Shown: positions 10,101 to 17,360, numbered from the stretch's first letter. The stretch: DNA of 64,000 nucleotides from Variovorax flavidus (GCF_030317145.1 NZ_JASZYE010000011.1:1-64000); one strand, 5' to 3'. The notes: generated by a model from the sequence alone, not told the origin. A program made the numbers and translations.

Positions 10101-10430
10101 GCGCAGGCGATGACGGCGGGCGGCTTCGATGCGCCGGTGTTCACCGTGGCATGGCCCACGGGCGAGTTCGGCGCGATGGGGCTCGAAGGCGCGGTGCGTC
10201 TGGGCTTTCGCAAGGAACTCGAAGCCGCAGCCGAGGGTGCCGAGCGCGATGCGCTGTTCAAGAAGCTGGTCGCGCAGCAGTACGCCAACGGCGAGGCGAT
10301 CCACATGGCGCAGACGCTGGAGATCGACGCGGTGATCGATCCTGCCGACACACGCGCATGGCTGGTGCGAGGGCTCGCTTCGTCCGCAGCTGCCCAGCGG
10401 CCGGCCACGGCGTACGTCGACACCTGGTAA
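7128..10430 (+). CDS. Single-chain acyl-CoA carboxylase (biotin carboxylase-BCCP-carboxyltransferase fusion)
   Basis: A complete biotin-dependent carboxylase in one chain of 1100 residues. The biotin carboxylase domain (about 1-450) starts KKVLIANRGEIAVRL and holds the ATP-grasp glycine loop GGGGGRGMR and FIEANPRLQVEHTVTE. The biotinyl domain (about 497-570) carries EAMKMEH, with the biotin-accepting Lys about 528. A PccB/AccD5-type carboxyltransferase (about 600-1100) includes the glycine-rich loop AEGGGGRPGD. Most bacteria split these functions over two to four proteins. This layout matches the single-chain long-chain acyl-CoA carboxylases (LCC) described structurally from mycobacteria. It would alpha-carboxylate an acyl-CoA made by the upstream ligase. 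The start may be either of two adjacent ATGs. Confidence 0.92.
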   Translation: MMKKVLIANRGEIAVRLVRALRDLGIASVAVHAKDDAAALHVQLADTAVALDATGPSAYLDTAALIAIARDHGCDAVHPGYGFLSERADFAQACADAGLRFIGPTPEQLALFGDKARARALAQKCDVPVMPGSAGAVTLAEAQAFFAVQQAEGAGVMVKAIGGGGGRGMRAVLNAADLPEAHARCMSEAKAAFGVEGVYVERLMRNARHIEVQVLGDGHAVASLGERECTLQRRFQKLVEIAPSPSLPDALREQVTQAALRMAKAVGYQSLGTFEFLVDEHSTTLPYVFIEANPRLQVEHTVTEAVTGLDLVQLQIGVANGQTLADLGIDTQRTAAQRGFAVQWRINAETLDAQGNARPSGGSLARFDLPAGPGVRVDSHGYAGLAPSPHYDTLLAKLIVHSSSPRFADVVRRSLRALEECHIDGIATNLALLRAIGTRPEFETQAVHTRFVEAHLADLLAAAAHIDDAALKVARPSAFRSEAPAASQDDEDGLVVKAPMPAKLVQLEVDVGDIVPAGAQLGVLEAMKMEHLLHAPAAGRVVALMAQPGDYLVEGQSLVKLEAVDAHAVEAEAHAERDLDEIRPDLQKVIDRHAPTLDANRPAAVAKRNAQGGRTARANIADLCELADDPGNFTEYGALAIAAQTRRRTLEDLIANTPADGMVTGIGSINAKQFGPEKSRCVVMSYDYTVLAGTQGMRNHHKTDRMLGIAHQLQLPVVLFAEGGGGRPGDTDMPIVAGLNNHTFSQFAALSGKVPVVGIVHGRCFAGNAALLGCTDVIIATEASNIGMSGPAMIEGGGLGTFAPEQIGPSSVQSRNGVIDILVKDEAHAVAAAKQYISYFQGPTTDWECADQRALRHAVPENRLRVYDVRAAMRGVVDTGSMLELRAGFGAGIVTALARIEGKPVGLLANNPHHLGGAIDVEAADKAARFMQLCNAHGLPLVSLCDTPGFMVGPEIEAQAQVRHVCRMFMVASHLRVPYFAVVLRKGYGLGAQAMTAGGFDAPVFTVAWPTGEFGAMGLEGAVRLGFRKELEAAAEGAERDALFKKLVAQQYANGEAIHMAQTLEIDAVIDPADTRAWLVRGLASSAAAQRPATAYVDTW

Positions 10431-10541
10431 GGCGCCGCAAGAAGGGTCGACACAGCTCTACACAACACTTCGCTCGCGGCTTACAAGGAGTTCACATGGG
10501 GCAGGGAGGATGAAGCTTCCAACAACTCAAAGGAGTTACCC

Positions 10542-10916
10542 ATGAAAAAACTTGCAGTCACTTTCGCGATGGGCGCCGCTTCCCTGTTGTCTCTGGGCGC
10601 CGTGATGGCGCCGACCGTGGCACAGGCACAGGCCGTGGTCTCGGTCCGGGTGGCACCGCCGCCGGCGCGCTATGAGCGCGTTCCGCCGCCGCGTCCGGGC
10701 TACGTCTGGGCTCCCGGCCATTACGAGTGGAACCATGGCCGCTATGTCTGGAACCGCGGCAACTGGATGCGCGCAAGGGAAGGCTATGCCTACCGCGCCC
10801 CGCAATGGCAAGAGCGTGGTGGTCACTGGGAATACCAGGCCGGCCGCTGGGATAACGATCACGACGGCGTGCCGAACCGGTACGACCGGAAGCCGAACAA
10901 TCCCTCGCGAAGCTGA
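10542..10916 (+). CDS. Exported YXWGXW-repeat protein
   Basis: A small secreted or periplasmic protein of 124 residues. Its signal peptide is MKKLAVTFAMGAASLLSLGA, with cleavage near AQA. The mature part is basic and aromatic, with spaced repeats of the type GYVWAPGHYEW, GRYVWNRGNW and GGHWEYQAGRW, the pattern of YXWGXW (BcpO-related) proteins. A good ribosome binding site (AAAGGAG) precedes the ATG. The role of this family is not established; it is often found among envelope-stress genes. It is not obviously co-transcribed with the carboxylase, which ends 111 bp upstream. Confidence 0.85.
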   Translation: MKKLAVTFAMGAASLLSLGAVMAPTVAQAQAVVSVRVAPPPARYERVPPPRPGYVWAPGHYEWNHGRYVWNRGNWMRAREGYAYRAPQWQERGGHWEYQAGRWDNDHDGVPNRYDRKPNNPSRS

Positions 10917-10993
10917 GTTTCGGCCTGAGGCGATATCGAGGTGGAAGTCCTGACTGTTTCAGTTTCGTGAACGGGGTTGTTCGGGAAGCCTAG

Positions 10994-11003
10994 GGTAATT
11001 ACC
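10994..11003. promoter_or_regulatory. Palindrome GGTAATTACC, candidate promoter or operator element
   Basis: The 240-bp gap before the next gene contains CTAGGGTAATTACCTAG, an almost perfect dyad around GGTAATTACC. It is an AT-rich island in GC-rich DNA, about 155 bp upstream of the small exported repeat-protein gene. It could be a regulator site or overlap a promoter. No sigma70 pair with correct spacing is convincing here. Confidence 0.3.
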
Positions 11004-11082
11004 TAGATTTCAGGCGCACAATTCTTTTCACAGAACAGCGACAGCAAGCCAGTTCTGGGTGAACAGGGCACCGAGCGAGGTG

Positions 11083-11104
11083 GCCGCCCCAACCAAGGGG
11101 CGGC
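11083..11104 (+). promoter_or_regulatory. Strong 5'-leader hairpin upstream of exported repeat protein
   Basis: GCCGCCCC and GGGGCGGC form a perfect 8-bp GC stem around the loop AACCAA, ending 52 bp before the ATG of the downstream gene. No T-run follows, so it is not an intrinsic terminator. It may stabilise the mRNA 5' end or modulate translation; that is inference from structure only. Confidence 0.4.
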
Positions 11105-11156
11105 ACCCACCCAAGACCGGTTCGACATCATCCAAAGCAAGTCAAAGGACATCCAA

Positions 11157-11534
11157 ATGAAGACCTCGAAGATCATCGCCGCCGCCGCCCTCACGCTCCT
11201 CGCCGCAGCCGGCGCCCAAGCAGAAACCTATGAAGGCGTGCATCCCCTGGTGTCGGCCAACAGCCGCGCCACTGTGAATGCCGAAGCCGTGGCTGCCGCG
11301 CACAGCGCCAACCCTTACGCTGACGGCGCCGAATCGGGCGCTCCGGCCATCGTCGCGAGCACCGCCGATCGCGCCACCATCCGCAACCAGGCCGTGGCCG
11401 CAGCGCACAGTGCCGATCCGTATGCCGAAGGCGCAACCGCAGGCGTGGCACCGATCATCGCCAGCACCGTGAACCGCGACGCCGTGCGTGCCGAAGCCCG
11501 TGCGGCTGCACGCGGCAATGCACTCGCGCTGTAA
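11157..11534 (+). CDS. Small exported protein with internal repeats, unknown function
   Basis: A 125-residue protein with a signal peptide (MKTSKIIAAAALTLLAAAGA, cleavage near AQA-ET). The mature region is built from imperfect repeats: AVAAAHSANPYADGA is followed by AVAAAHSADPYAEGA, with APAIVAST and APIIAST as spacers and a degenerate third copy near ARAAARGNA. It resembles short alanine-rich periplasmic proteins common in Burkholderiales (DUF4148-like in style), but I cannot name a family. It has its own long leader with a stable hairpin and ends at a strong terminator, so it is probably an abundant monocistronic transcript. Confidence 0.75.
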   Translation: MKTSKIIAAAALTLLAAAGAQAETYEGVHPLVSANSRATVNAEAVAAAHSANPYADGAESGAPAIVASTADRATIRNQAVAAAHSADPYAEGATAGVAPIIASTVNRDAVRAEARAAARGNALAL

Positions 11535-11560
11535 TCCGGACGCTTCGCGCTCCTGAAATA

Positions 11561-11596
11561 AAAGCCGGCCATGCGTCATGCATGGGCCGGCTTTTT
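11561..11596. terminator. Bidirectional intrinsic terminator
   Basis: AAAGCCGGCC..ATG and CATGGGCCGGCTTTTT form a stem of about 12 bp with one bulge, flanked by A-runs on one side and T-runs on the other. It can end the rightward exported-protein transcript (stop at 11534) and the leftward glcD-lrgA-lrgB transcript (stop at 11609). Confidence 0.8.
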
Positions 11597-11608
11597 CAAT
11601 GGATCGGC

Positions 11609-12334
11609 TCAGAAGAGCTTGAACACCAGCGGCATCAGCAGTGCCGCCAGCACCACCTGCATGCCTAGCGCGAGACCGGCATAGGCGCCGGCATCCGCGT
11701 TGACATGAAGCGCCCGCGCAGCGCCGATGCCGTGCGCGGCGGTGCCAAGGCCGAAGCCGCGCGCCGCATAGCCTTGCGCACTGGTGCCGATGCGAAGCGC
11801 GTCGAAAAGGTATTTGCCCGACAGCGCGCCGATCATGCCGGTGAGCACCGCGAACACCGCCGAGAGTGCCGGGATGCCGCCGATCTTCTCCGCGATGCCC
11901 ATCGCGACCGGCGCCGTCACCGACTTCGGCGCGAGCGACAGCACCACGTCATGCGGCAGGCCCATGGCCCATCCCAGCGCCACGGCCGAGCCGCCCGCCG
12001 CCGCGCCGCCGAGCAATGACGCGAGCAGCAGCCTCCCGAAGCGCGCACGCAACTCCGCGCGACGCTGCCACAGCGGCCACGCGAGCGCGACGACGGCCGG
12101 GCCGAGCAGGAAGTGAATGAACTGCGCGCCGGCAAAGTAGGTCTGGTAGTCCACGTGCGTGAGCAGCAGGCCGCTCGCCAGCACGACCACCGACCAGAGC
12201 ACCGGATTGGCCCAGGGCGCGCCGCCGGCCCTCGTGTATGCCGCGTTCGCGAGCAGGTACACCACCAGCGTGGCGGTGAGCCCGAACAGCGGCGTCGCGG
12301 AAAGATAGATCCAGAGTTCGACGAAGCGTGGCAT
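11609..12334 (-). CDS. lrgB: LrgB/CidB family membrane protein, probable carboxylate transporter subunit
   Basis: An inner-membrane protein of 241 residues with about seven hydrophobic helices. It contains signatures of the LrgB family: LAPKSVTAPVAMGIAEKIGG and GTAAHGIGAARAL. LrgB was first described as a modulator of murein hydrolase activity. Later work linked related LrgAB/PftAB pairs to pyruvate uptake, and the plant chloroplast homologue PLGG1 moves glycolate and glycerate. Here it follows lrgA by 4 bp, and both follow a GlcD-type 2-hydroxyacid oxidase in one leftward unit. Uptake of glycolate or lactate is therefore a better guess than cell lysis. The transcript ends at the terminator just downstream. 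Confidence 0.9.
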   Translation of the reverse strand: MPRFVELWIYLSATPLFGLTATLVVYLLANAAYTRAGGAPWANPVLWSVVVLASGLLLTHVDYQTYFAGAQFIHFLLGPAVVALAWPLWQRRAELRARFGRLLLASLLGGAAAGGSAVALGWAMGLPHDVVLSLAPKSVTAPVAMGIAEKIGGIPALSAVFAVLTGMIGALSGKYLFDALRIGTSAQGYAARGFGLGTAAHGIGAARALHVNADAGAYAGLALGMQVVLAALLMPLVFKLF

Positions 12335-12338
12335 GCGG

Positions 12339-12686
12339 TCAGGCCTCGCGCTTGCGGTCGGGCCAGTAGAGCACCAGCGCAGTGACGGCCAGTCCGATCC
12401 ACGTCGACAGCGCGATGATGACCAGCATGCGCCCGCCGTACTGGCCGAGCAGCGCGAGGTGCGTCATCACGCCCACGCCGACCGGCACGAAGAGCAGCGA
12501 GAGATGCGTGAGCAGAAAGGTCGCGCATTCGGCCACCGGTTTGCGCACGACTTCGAAGCGAAGGCCCGCAAGCATGAGCATCATCCCGAGCACCGGGCCG
12601 GGCAAGGGAAGAGAAAGACCCCTCGAAAGCAGTTCCCCTACCGACTGGAACACCAGCAACCAGGCCATGCCGCGCAAGCCATTCAT
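12339..12686 (-). CDS. lrgA: CidA/LrgA family holin-like membrane protein
   Basis: A 115-residue membrane protein with four predicted helices. MNGLRGMAWLLVFQSVGELL, LPLPGPVLGMMLML and HLSLLFVPVGVGVM are characteristic of CidA/LrgA proteins, the small partner of LrgB. The ATG at 12686 was chosen because GAAAGG lies at ribosome-binding distance and the frame upstream overlaps the end of the oxidase gene. Its start lies 13 bp after the stop of the oxidase, so the three genes are likely one operon. In this setting it probably forms a two-component carboxylate permease with LrgB rather than a holin. Confidence 0.88.
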   Translation of the reverse strand: MNGLRGMAWLLVFQSVGELLSRGLSLPLPGPVLGMMLMLAGLRFEVVRKPVAECATFLLTHLSLLFVPVGVGVMTHLALLGQYGGRMLVIIALSTWIGLAVTALVLYWPDRKREA

Positions 12687-12699
12687 CGAGTGAGACCTT

Positions 12700-14205
12700 T
12701 CAGAAGCGGGGGAGGTCGGCGAAGGGCTGTGCCTGTCCGCCACGGAACACCTGCTTGCCGTACTCCGCACAGCGTTGCAGCGTGGGGATGACCTTGCCGG
12801 GGTTCAGCAAGCCTGCTGGATCGAAGGCGCGCTTGACGCCGAACATCTGCTCGTTCTCGGCGGCGGTGAATTGCACGCACATGCTGTTGAGCTTCTCGAC
12901 GCCCACGCCGTGCTCGCCCGAAACGGTGCCGCCCATGGCGACGCTGGTCTCCAGGATGTCCGCACCGAAGAGTTCGCAGCGGTGCAATTCGTCGGGGTCG
13001 TTGGCATCGAACAGCACCAGCGGGTGCAGGTTGCCGTCGCCCGCGTGGAACACGTTGCAGCAGCGCAAGTTGTACTTCTTCTCCATCTCCTGGATAGCGA
13101 GCAGGATGTCGGCCAGGCGCTTGCGCGGGATGGTCGAGTCCAGGCACATGTAGTCGGGGCTGATGCGGCCTGAGGCCGGGAAGGCGTTCTTGCGGCCGCT
13201 CCAGAACTTGAGGCGCTCGTCCTCGTTCTCGCTCACCGCGATGGCGGTGGCGCCGCAGCCGCGAAGCACGTCGGTCATGCGGCCGATCTCCTCCTCGACC
13301 TCCTCGGGCGTGCCGTCGGATTCGCACAGCAGGATCGCGGCCGCGTCGAGGTCGTAGCCCGCGCGCACGAAGTCCTCGACCGCGGCGGTCATCGGCTTGT
13401 CCATCATCTCCAGGCCCGCGGGGATGATGCCGGCGGCGATCACCGCAGCCACGGCGTCGCCGGCTTTGCGCACGTCGTCGAAGCTGGCCATGATGCAGCG
13501 CGCCAGTTGCGGCTTGGGCACGAGCTTGACCGTGACTTCGGTCGTCACCGCCAGCATGCCTTCGCTGCCGATCACCAGCGCCAGCAGGTCGAGGCCCGCG
13601 CAGTCGAGCGCCTCGCTGCCGAACTCGATCGGGTCGCCCTCGGCGGTGAAGCCTCGCACGCGCAGCACGTTGTGCAGGGTCAGCCCGTACTTCAGGCAGT
13701 GCACGCCGCCCGAGTTCTCTGCGACGTTGCCGCCGATGGTGCAGGCGATCTGGCTCGAAGGGTCGGGCGCGTAGTAGAGGCCGAAGGGGGCCGCCGCCTC
13801 GCTGATCGCGAGATTGCGAACGCCGCATTGCACGACCGCCGTGCGGCTGACCGGGTCGACCTTGAGGATGCGGTTGAACTTGGCGAGCGAGAGCGTCACG
13901 CCCACGGCATTCGGCATCGCGCCGCCCGACAGCCCGGTGCCCGCGCCGCGCGCCACGACCGGCACGCCGAGCGCATGGCAGGCCTTGAGCACGGCCTGCA
14001 CCTGCGCCTCGTCCTCAGGCAGCGCGACCACCAGGGGCCGTTGCCGGTAGGCGGTGAGGCCGTCGCATTCGTAGGGCGTGGTGTCCTCGTCGTTGGACAG
14101 CACCGCATGCGATGGCAGCCGGGCCCGCAAGGCACTCACGACCCTGGCTCGAAGCTCCGTGCGGGAGGGCGAAGCGACCGGGGGTTCGACCGTCTCAGTG
14201 TTCAT
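12700..14205 (-). CDS. FAD-linked 2-hydroxyacid oxidase (GlcD / D-lactate dehydrogenase type)
   Basis: A flavoprotein of 501 residues in the VAO/PCMH fold that should oxidise glycolate, D-lactate or another D-2-hydroxyacid. The FAD pyrophosphate site is GAGTGLSGGAMP, followed by IGGNVAENSGG. The C-terminal substrate domain has the conserved NVFHAGDGNLHP and SGEHGVG, where His and Glu help the catalytic site. I start at MNTETVEPP because the extra upstream residues look like shadow sequence and this length matches GlcD (about 499). There are no glcE or glcF genes beside it, so it may act alone or with a distant Fe-S subunit. Co-transcription with lrgA-lrgB suggests coupled uptake and oxidation. 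Confidence 0.9.
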   Translation of the reverse strand: MNTETVEPPVASPSRTELRARVVSALRARLPSHAVLSNDEDTTPYECDGLTAYRQRPLVVALPEDEAQVQAVLKACHALGVPVVARGAGTGLSGGAMPNAVGVTLSLAKFNRILKVDPVSRTAVVQCGVRNLAISEAAAPFGLYYAPDPSSQIACTIGGNVAENSGGVHCLKYGLTLHNVLRVRGFTAEGDPIEFGSEALDCAGLDLLALVIGSEGMLAVTTEVTVKLVPKPQLARCIMASFDDVRKAGDAVAAVIAAGIIPAGLEMMDKPMTAAVEDFVRAGYDLDAAAILLCESDGTPEEVEEEIGRMTDVLRGCGATAIAVSENEDERLKFWSGRKNAFPASGRISPDYMCLDSTIPRKRLADILLAIQEMEKKYNLRCCNVFHAGDGNLHPLVLFDANDPDELHRCELFGADILETSVAMGGTVSGEHGVGVEKLNSMCVQFTAAENEQMFGVKRAFDPAGLLNPGKVIPTLQRCAEYGKQVFRGGQAQPFADLPRF

Positions 14206-14282
14206 GCCGCCATTGTGTACGTCTTGATCGTCGACGGCGCCGATCCGGGCGAACAACATCAAGGCCGACTGAGCGGACCGGC

Positions 14283-15128
14283 TTAGCGGAAGACCACCGT
14301 CCGGTGGCCGTTCAGCAGCACGCGGTGCTCGCTGTGCCACTTGACGGCGCGTGCCAGCACCTGGCTCTCGGTGTCGCGGCCGCGTGCGGTCAGGTCCTCG
14401 ACCGTGTCGGTGTGGTCTGCGCGCTCCACGTCCTGCTCGATGATCGGGCCTTCGTCGAGGTCCGCCGTCACGTAGTGGGCGGTGGCGCCGATCAGCTTCA
14501 CGCCCCGGTCATGCGCCTGGTAGTAGGGCTTGGCGCCCTTGAAGCTGGGCAGGAAGGAGTGGTGGATGTTGATGGCGCGGCCCGCGAGCTGGGTGCAGAG
14601 GTCGTTGCTCAGGATCTGCATGTAGCGCGCCAGCACGACCAGTTCGGCGCCTTCGGCCTCGATGATCTCCAGCTGCTTCGCCTCGCCCTGCGCCTTGGTC
14701 GCCGCCGTCACCGGGATGTGGTGGAAGGGCACGTTGTAGCTGGCGGCGAGCTGATAGAAGTCGCGGTGGTTCGAGATGATGGCGCGCACGTCGATGGCCA
14801 GCAGGCCGCTCTTCCAGCGGAACAGCAGGTCGTTGAGGCAGTGGCCTTCCTTGCTGACCAGGATGACGGTCTTCATCGGCTCGGCGGCTGCATGCAGCTT
14901 CCAGCGCATGCCGAACTTCGAGGCGAGGTCGGCGATCTGCTCGCGCAGGGCGGTTTCGCTCTGGTCGCACGCGAAGCGCACGCGCATGAAGAACAGGCCC
15001 GTGCCGTGGTCGTTGTACTGCGCCGCTTCTTCGATATTGCCGCCGCGCTCGAGCAGGAAGCCGGAAACGGCATGGACGATGCCGGTGCGGTCGGGGCAGG
15101 AAAGGGTGAGGATGTACGCGGGATTCAT
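14283..15128 (-). CDS. purU: Formyltetrahydrofolate deformylase
   Basis: PurU hydrolyses 10-formyl-THF to formate and THF, balancing one-carbon pools and supplying formate for purine synthesis. The 281-residue protein has an N-terminal ACT domain (AYILTLSCPDRTGIVHAVSGFL, about 3-85). The formyltransferase domain follows, with NIHHSFLPSFKGAKPY holding the catalytic Asn and His and ATAHYVTADLDEGPIIEQD the conserved Asp. I start at MNPAYIL; an upstream in-frame ATG at 15140 (MAALMNP) is also possible. It is transcribed alone to the left, divergent from the aminotransferase gene. Confidence 0.95.
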   Translation of the reverse strand: MNPAYILTLSCPDRTGIVHAVSGFLLERGGNIEEAAQYNDHGTGLFFMRVRFACDQSETALREQIADLASKFGMRWKLHAAAEPMKTVILVSKEGHCLNDLLFRWKSGLLAIDVRAIISNHRDFYQLAASYNVPFHHIPVTAATKAQGEAKQLEIIEAEGAELVVLARYMQILSNDLCTQLAGRAINIHHSFLPSFKGAKPYYQAHDRGVKLIGATAHYVTADLDEGPIIEQDVERADHTDTVEDLTARGRDTESQVLARAVKWHSEHRVLLNGHRTVVFR

Positions 15129-15217
15129 AAGGGCGGCCATTGTCGCAGGCCCATCGGCGGGCGTCGCCGGTGCCAAAATGCCCTTTCCCAGCAAGAACGA
15201 ACCCGCAGGAGCGATTC

Positions 15218-16552
15218 ATGGCCTTCAACGACTTCAGCATGGACAACCAGTGGTTGCCCTTCACCCCCAACCGCCACTTCAAGAAGGACCCGCGGGTCTT
15301 CGTGGCCGCGGACGGGATGGAGTTCACCACGCACGACGGGCGCAAGGTGATCGACGGGATCTCCTCGCTGTGGTGCGTGGGTGCGGGCCATAACCGCAAG
15401 CCCATCAACGAGGCGATCAAGAAGCAGCTCGACACGCTTGACTACGCGACGGCCTTCCAGGTCAGCAACGACCAGGCATTCAAGGCCGCCGAGATGATCG
15501 CGGCAATGGCGCCTGGCGACCTCAACAAGGTGCTGTTCTGCAATTCGGGCAGCGAAGCGGCCGACACCTCGCTGAAGGTCGCGCTGGCCTACCACCGCGC
15601 GCGCGGCGAAGGCCATCGCAATCTCTTCATCGGCCGCGAGAAGGGCTACCACGGCGTCGGCTTCGGCGGCATGTCGGTGGGCGGCATTCCGGGCAACCGC
15701 AAGGTGTTCGGCTCGGCCTTCCTGCCGCGCGTGGACCACATGCGCTTCATCCACGACCCGGCGAACCACGCCTACATCCACAACCAGGAGCCGGTGTGGG
15801 CCGAGGATCCGCTGGCCGACCTGGAGCAGCGCATCCTGCCGCTGCACGACCCGAGCAACGTGGCGGCGATCATCGTCGAGCCCATCGCGGGCTCGGCCGG
15901 CTGGTACGTGCCGCCCAAGGGCTATCTGCAGAAGCTGCGCGAGATCTGCGACAAGCACGGCATCCTGCTGATCTTCGACGAGGTCATCACCGGCTTCGGG
16001 CGCATGGGCACCAACTTCGCGTCGGACTACTACGGCGTGGTGCCCGACATGCTGAACTTCGCCAAGTGCGTGACCAACGGCGTGATTCCGCTGGGCGGCG
16101 TGATCTGCCGCGACAAGCTCTACGACGAGATGATGAACACCTCGGCGCCGGAGCACGTCGTCGAATTCTTCCACGGCTACACCTATTCGGGCCACCCGGT
16201 GGCTTGCGCGGCCGCGATCGCGACGCTGGAACTGTTCCAGAAGGAACAGCTTTTCTCGCGCGCCGGCGAGATGGGCAAGGTGCTGGGCGATGCTTTCCAC
16301 AGCACCTTCAAGGGGCTACCGAACGTCGTCGGCATTCGCAGCCTGGGGCTTGCGGCGGCGGTCGAACTCGCGCCGATCGCCGGGTCACCGGGCAAGCGCG
16401 CCTACGACGTCTTCCTGGACTGCTATCACAAGGGTGCGCTGGTGCGGCCGGCGGGCGACGTGCTGGTGATCGCGCCGCCGTACATCGTCGAGAAGTCGCA
16501 CATCGACACCTTGGTCAACACGCTGGCCGACTCGATCAAGAAGTTCGCTTGA
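15218..16552 (+). CDS. Omega-amino acid:pyruvate aminotransferase (class III, PLP)
   Basis: A fold-type I, class III PLP enzyme of 444 residues. Like beta-alanine:pyruvate transaminase, it should move the amino group of an omega-amino acid or amine to pyruvate. Motifs are SSLWCVGAGHNRKPIN near the N-terminus, NSGSEAADTSLK for PLP phosphate contacts, DEVITGFGR (Asp about 254) and AKCVTNGVIPLGGV with the PLP Lys about 283. The start has the ribosome binding site CAGGAG 6 bp upstream; longer upstream readings overlap the purU leader. No dehydrogenase partner is adjacent, so the exact substrate is open. Its last 17 bp overlap the 3' end of the convergent ChaN-like gene. Confidence 0.92.
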   Translation: MAFNDFSMDNQWLPFTPNRHFKKDPRVFVAADGMEFTTHDGRKVIDGISSLWCVGAGHNRKPINEAIKKQLDTLDYATAFQVSNDQAFKAAEMIAAMAPGDLNKVLFCNSGSEAADTSLKVALAYHRARGEGHRNLFIGREKGYHGVGFGGMSVGGIPGNRKVFGSAFLPRVDHMRFIHDPANHAYIHNQEPVWAEDPLADLEQRILPLHDPSNVAAIIVEPIAGSAGWYVPPKGYLQKLREICDKHGILLIFDEVITGFGRMGTNFASDYYGVVPDMLNFAKCVTNGVIPLGGVICRDKLYDEMMNTSAPEHVVEFFHGYTYSGHPVACAAAIATLELFQKEQLFSRAGEMGKVLGDAFHSTFKGLPNVVGIRSLGLAAAVELAPIAGSPGKRAYDVFLDCYHKGALVRPAGDVLVIAPPYIVEKSHIDTLVNTLADSIKKFA

Positions 16553-17348
16553 CGCCGGCGCAGTAGTCCTTCTCGGGCAGCGCTGGAGTCGCCCAGACGA
16601 CGTCGAAGGCGCCGTCGGTGGCATCCGCCGCCCCGGCCCGCATCCGCACCACCTTCACCGACACATCGGTCGGCAGGTGCTGCGGCACGCCCAGCCGCTT
16701 GTTGCTGTGGCCGGCACCGCTCACCAGCAGCACGGTCTTGCCCGGCTGCTTCGCCTTGACGACCGCTTGCGCCATCGCGCGGTCGCGGGCGACCTGGATG
16801 CGGGTCATCGGGATGACCTGCGATTCGGGCAGCAGGTTGCAGTGGCCGCTGCGGACAGCCTCGCGCTGCGTGGCGCGGGAGTCGTCGTTCAACTGCGCGT
16901 CGAGCGATACGTCGGACATCGCGTCCTTCATGTGGGCACGCTCGAGGTTGGCGCCGACCACGGGCACGCCTGCGCGCACCGCCGCCATCACCACGGGTCC
17001 GTAGGCGGCCCAGGGCCACCCCTTGTCGTTCCAGCTCAGCGCGGCCTGGACCTGCGCTTCGCTCGCATCGGCCGGCAGATGGGCGGTGCTGTTGCCTTCC
17101 TCCGCCATCTCGATCGCCAGCGCGGCCAGCCGGCCGCGTCCGGCCAGCGCCTGGACGGTTTCGCGCTCGATCACCTGGTGTTCGGATGCGTCGTGCTGTT
17201 CGCCCAGCAGCAATGCGTCGACCGGCAGCAGCACGGCGACGCGGCGATCGATCGGTGAATCGGCAGTGGGCGCGGCGCAGCCGGAGAGCATCGCGGCGCC
17301 GAGCAAGGGCGCCATGCAGGACAGGGTGAAAGCGCGTCGAAAAAGCAT
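16536..17348 (-). CDS. ChaN family lipoprotein
   Basis: A 270-residue probable lipoprotein. The signal peptide MLFRRAFTLSCMAPLLGAAM ends in the lipobox LSGC (Cys about 24). The mature part shows ChaN-like features: LLLGEQHDASEHQ, AIEMAEEGN, and LLVSGAGHSNKRLGVP near the C-terminus. Structurally studied ChaN proteins are heme- or iron-binding outer-membrane-associated lipoproteins, so a role in heme or iron handling is possible; no partner receptor is nearby. The 3' end overlaps the aminotransferase gene, and the start lies only 12 bp from the divergent AbrB-family gene. Confidence 0.85.
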   Translation of the reverse strand: MLFRRAFTLSCMAPLLGAAMLSGCAAPTADSPIDRRVAVLLPVDALLLGEQHDASEHQVIERETVQALAGRGRLAALAIEMAEEGNSTAHLPADASEAQVQAALSWNDKGWPWAAYGPVVMAAVRAGVPVVGANLERAHMKDAMSDVSLDAQLNDDSRATQREAVRSGHCNLLPESQVIPMTRIQVARDRAMAQAVVKAKQPGKTVLLVSGAGHSNKRLGVPQHLPTDVSVKVVRMRAGAADATDGAFDVVWATPALPEKDYCAGVKRTS

Positions 17349-17360
17349 GCAGCCATACTA

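Noticed and set aside
11609..12686. Holin/lysis function for lrgA-lrgB
   Set aside because: The operon partner is a 2-hydroxyacid oxidase and there is no LytSR two-component system; transport fits better, though not proven.
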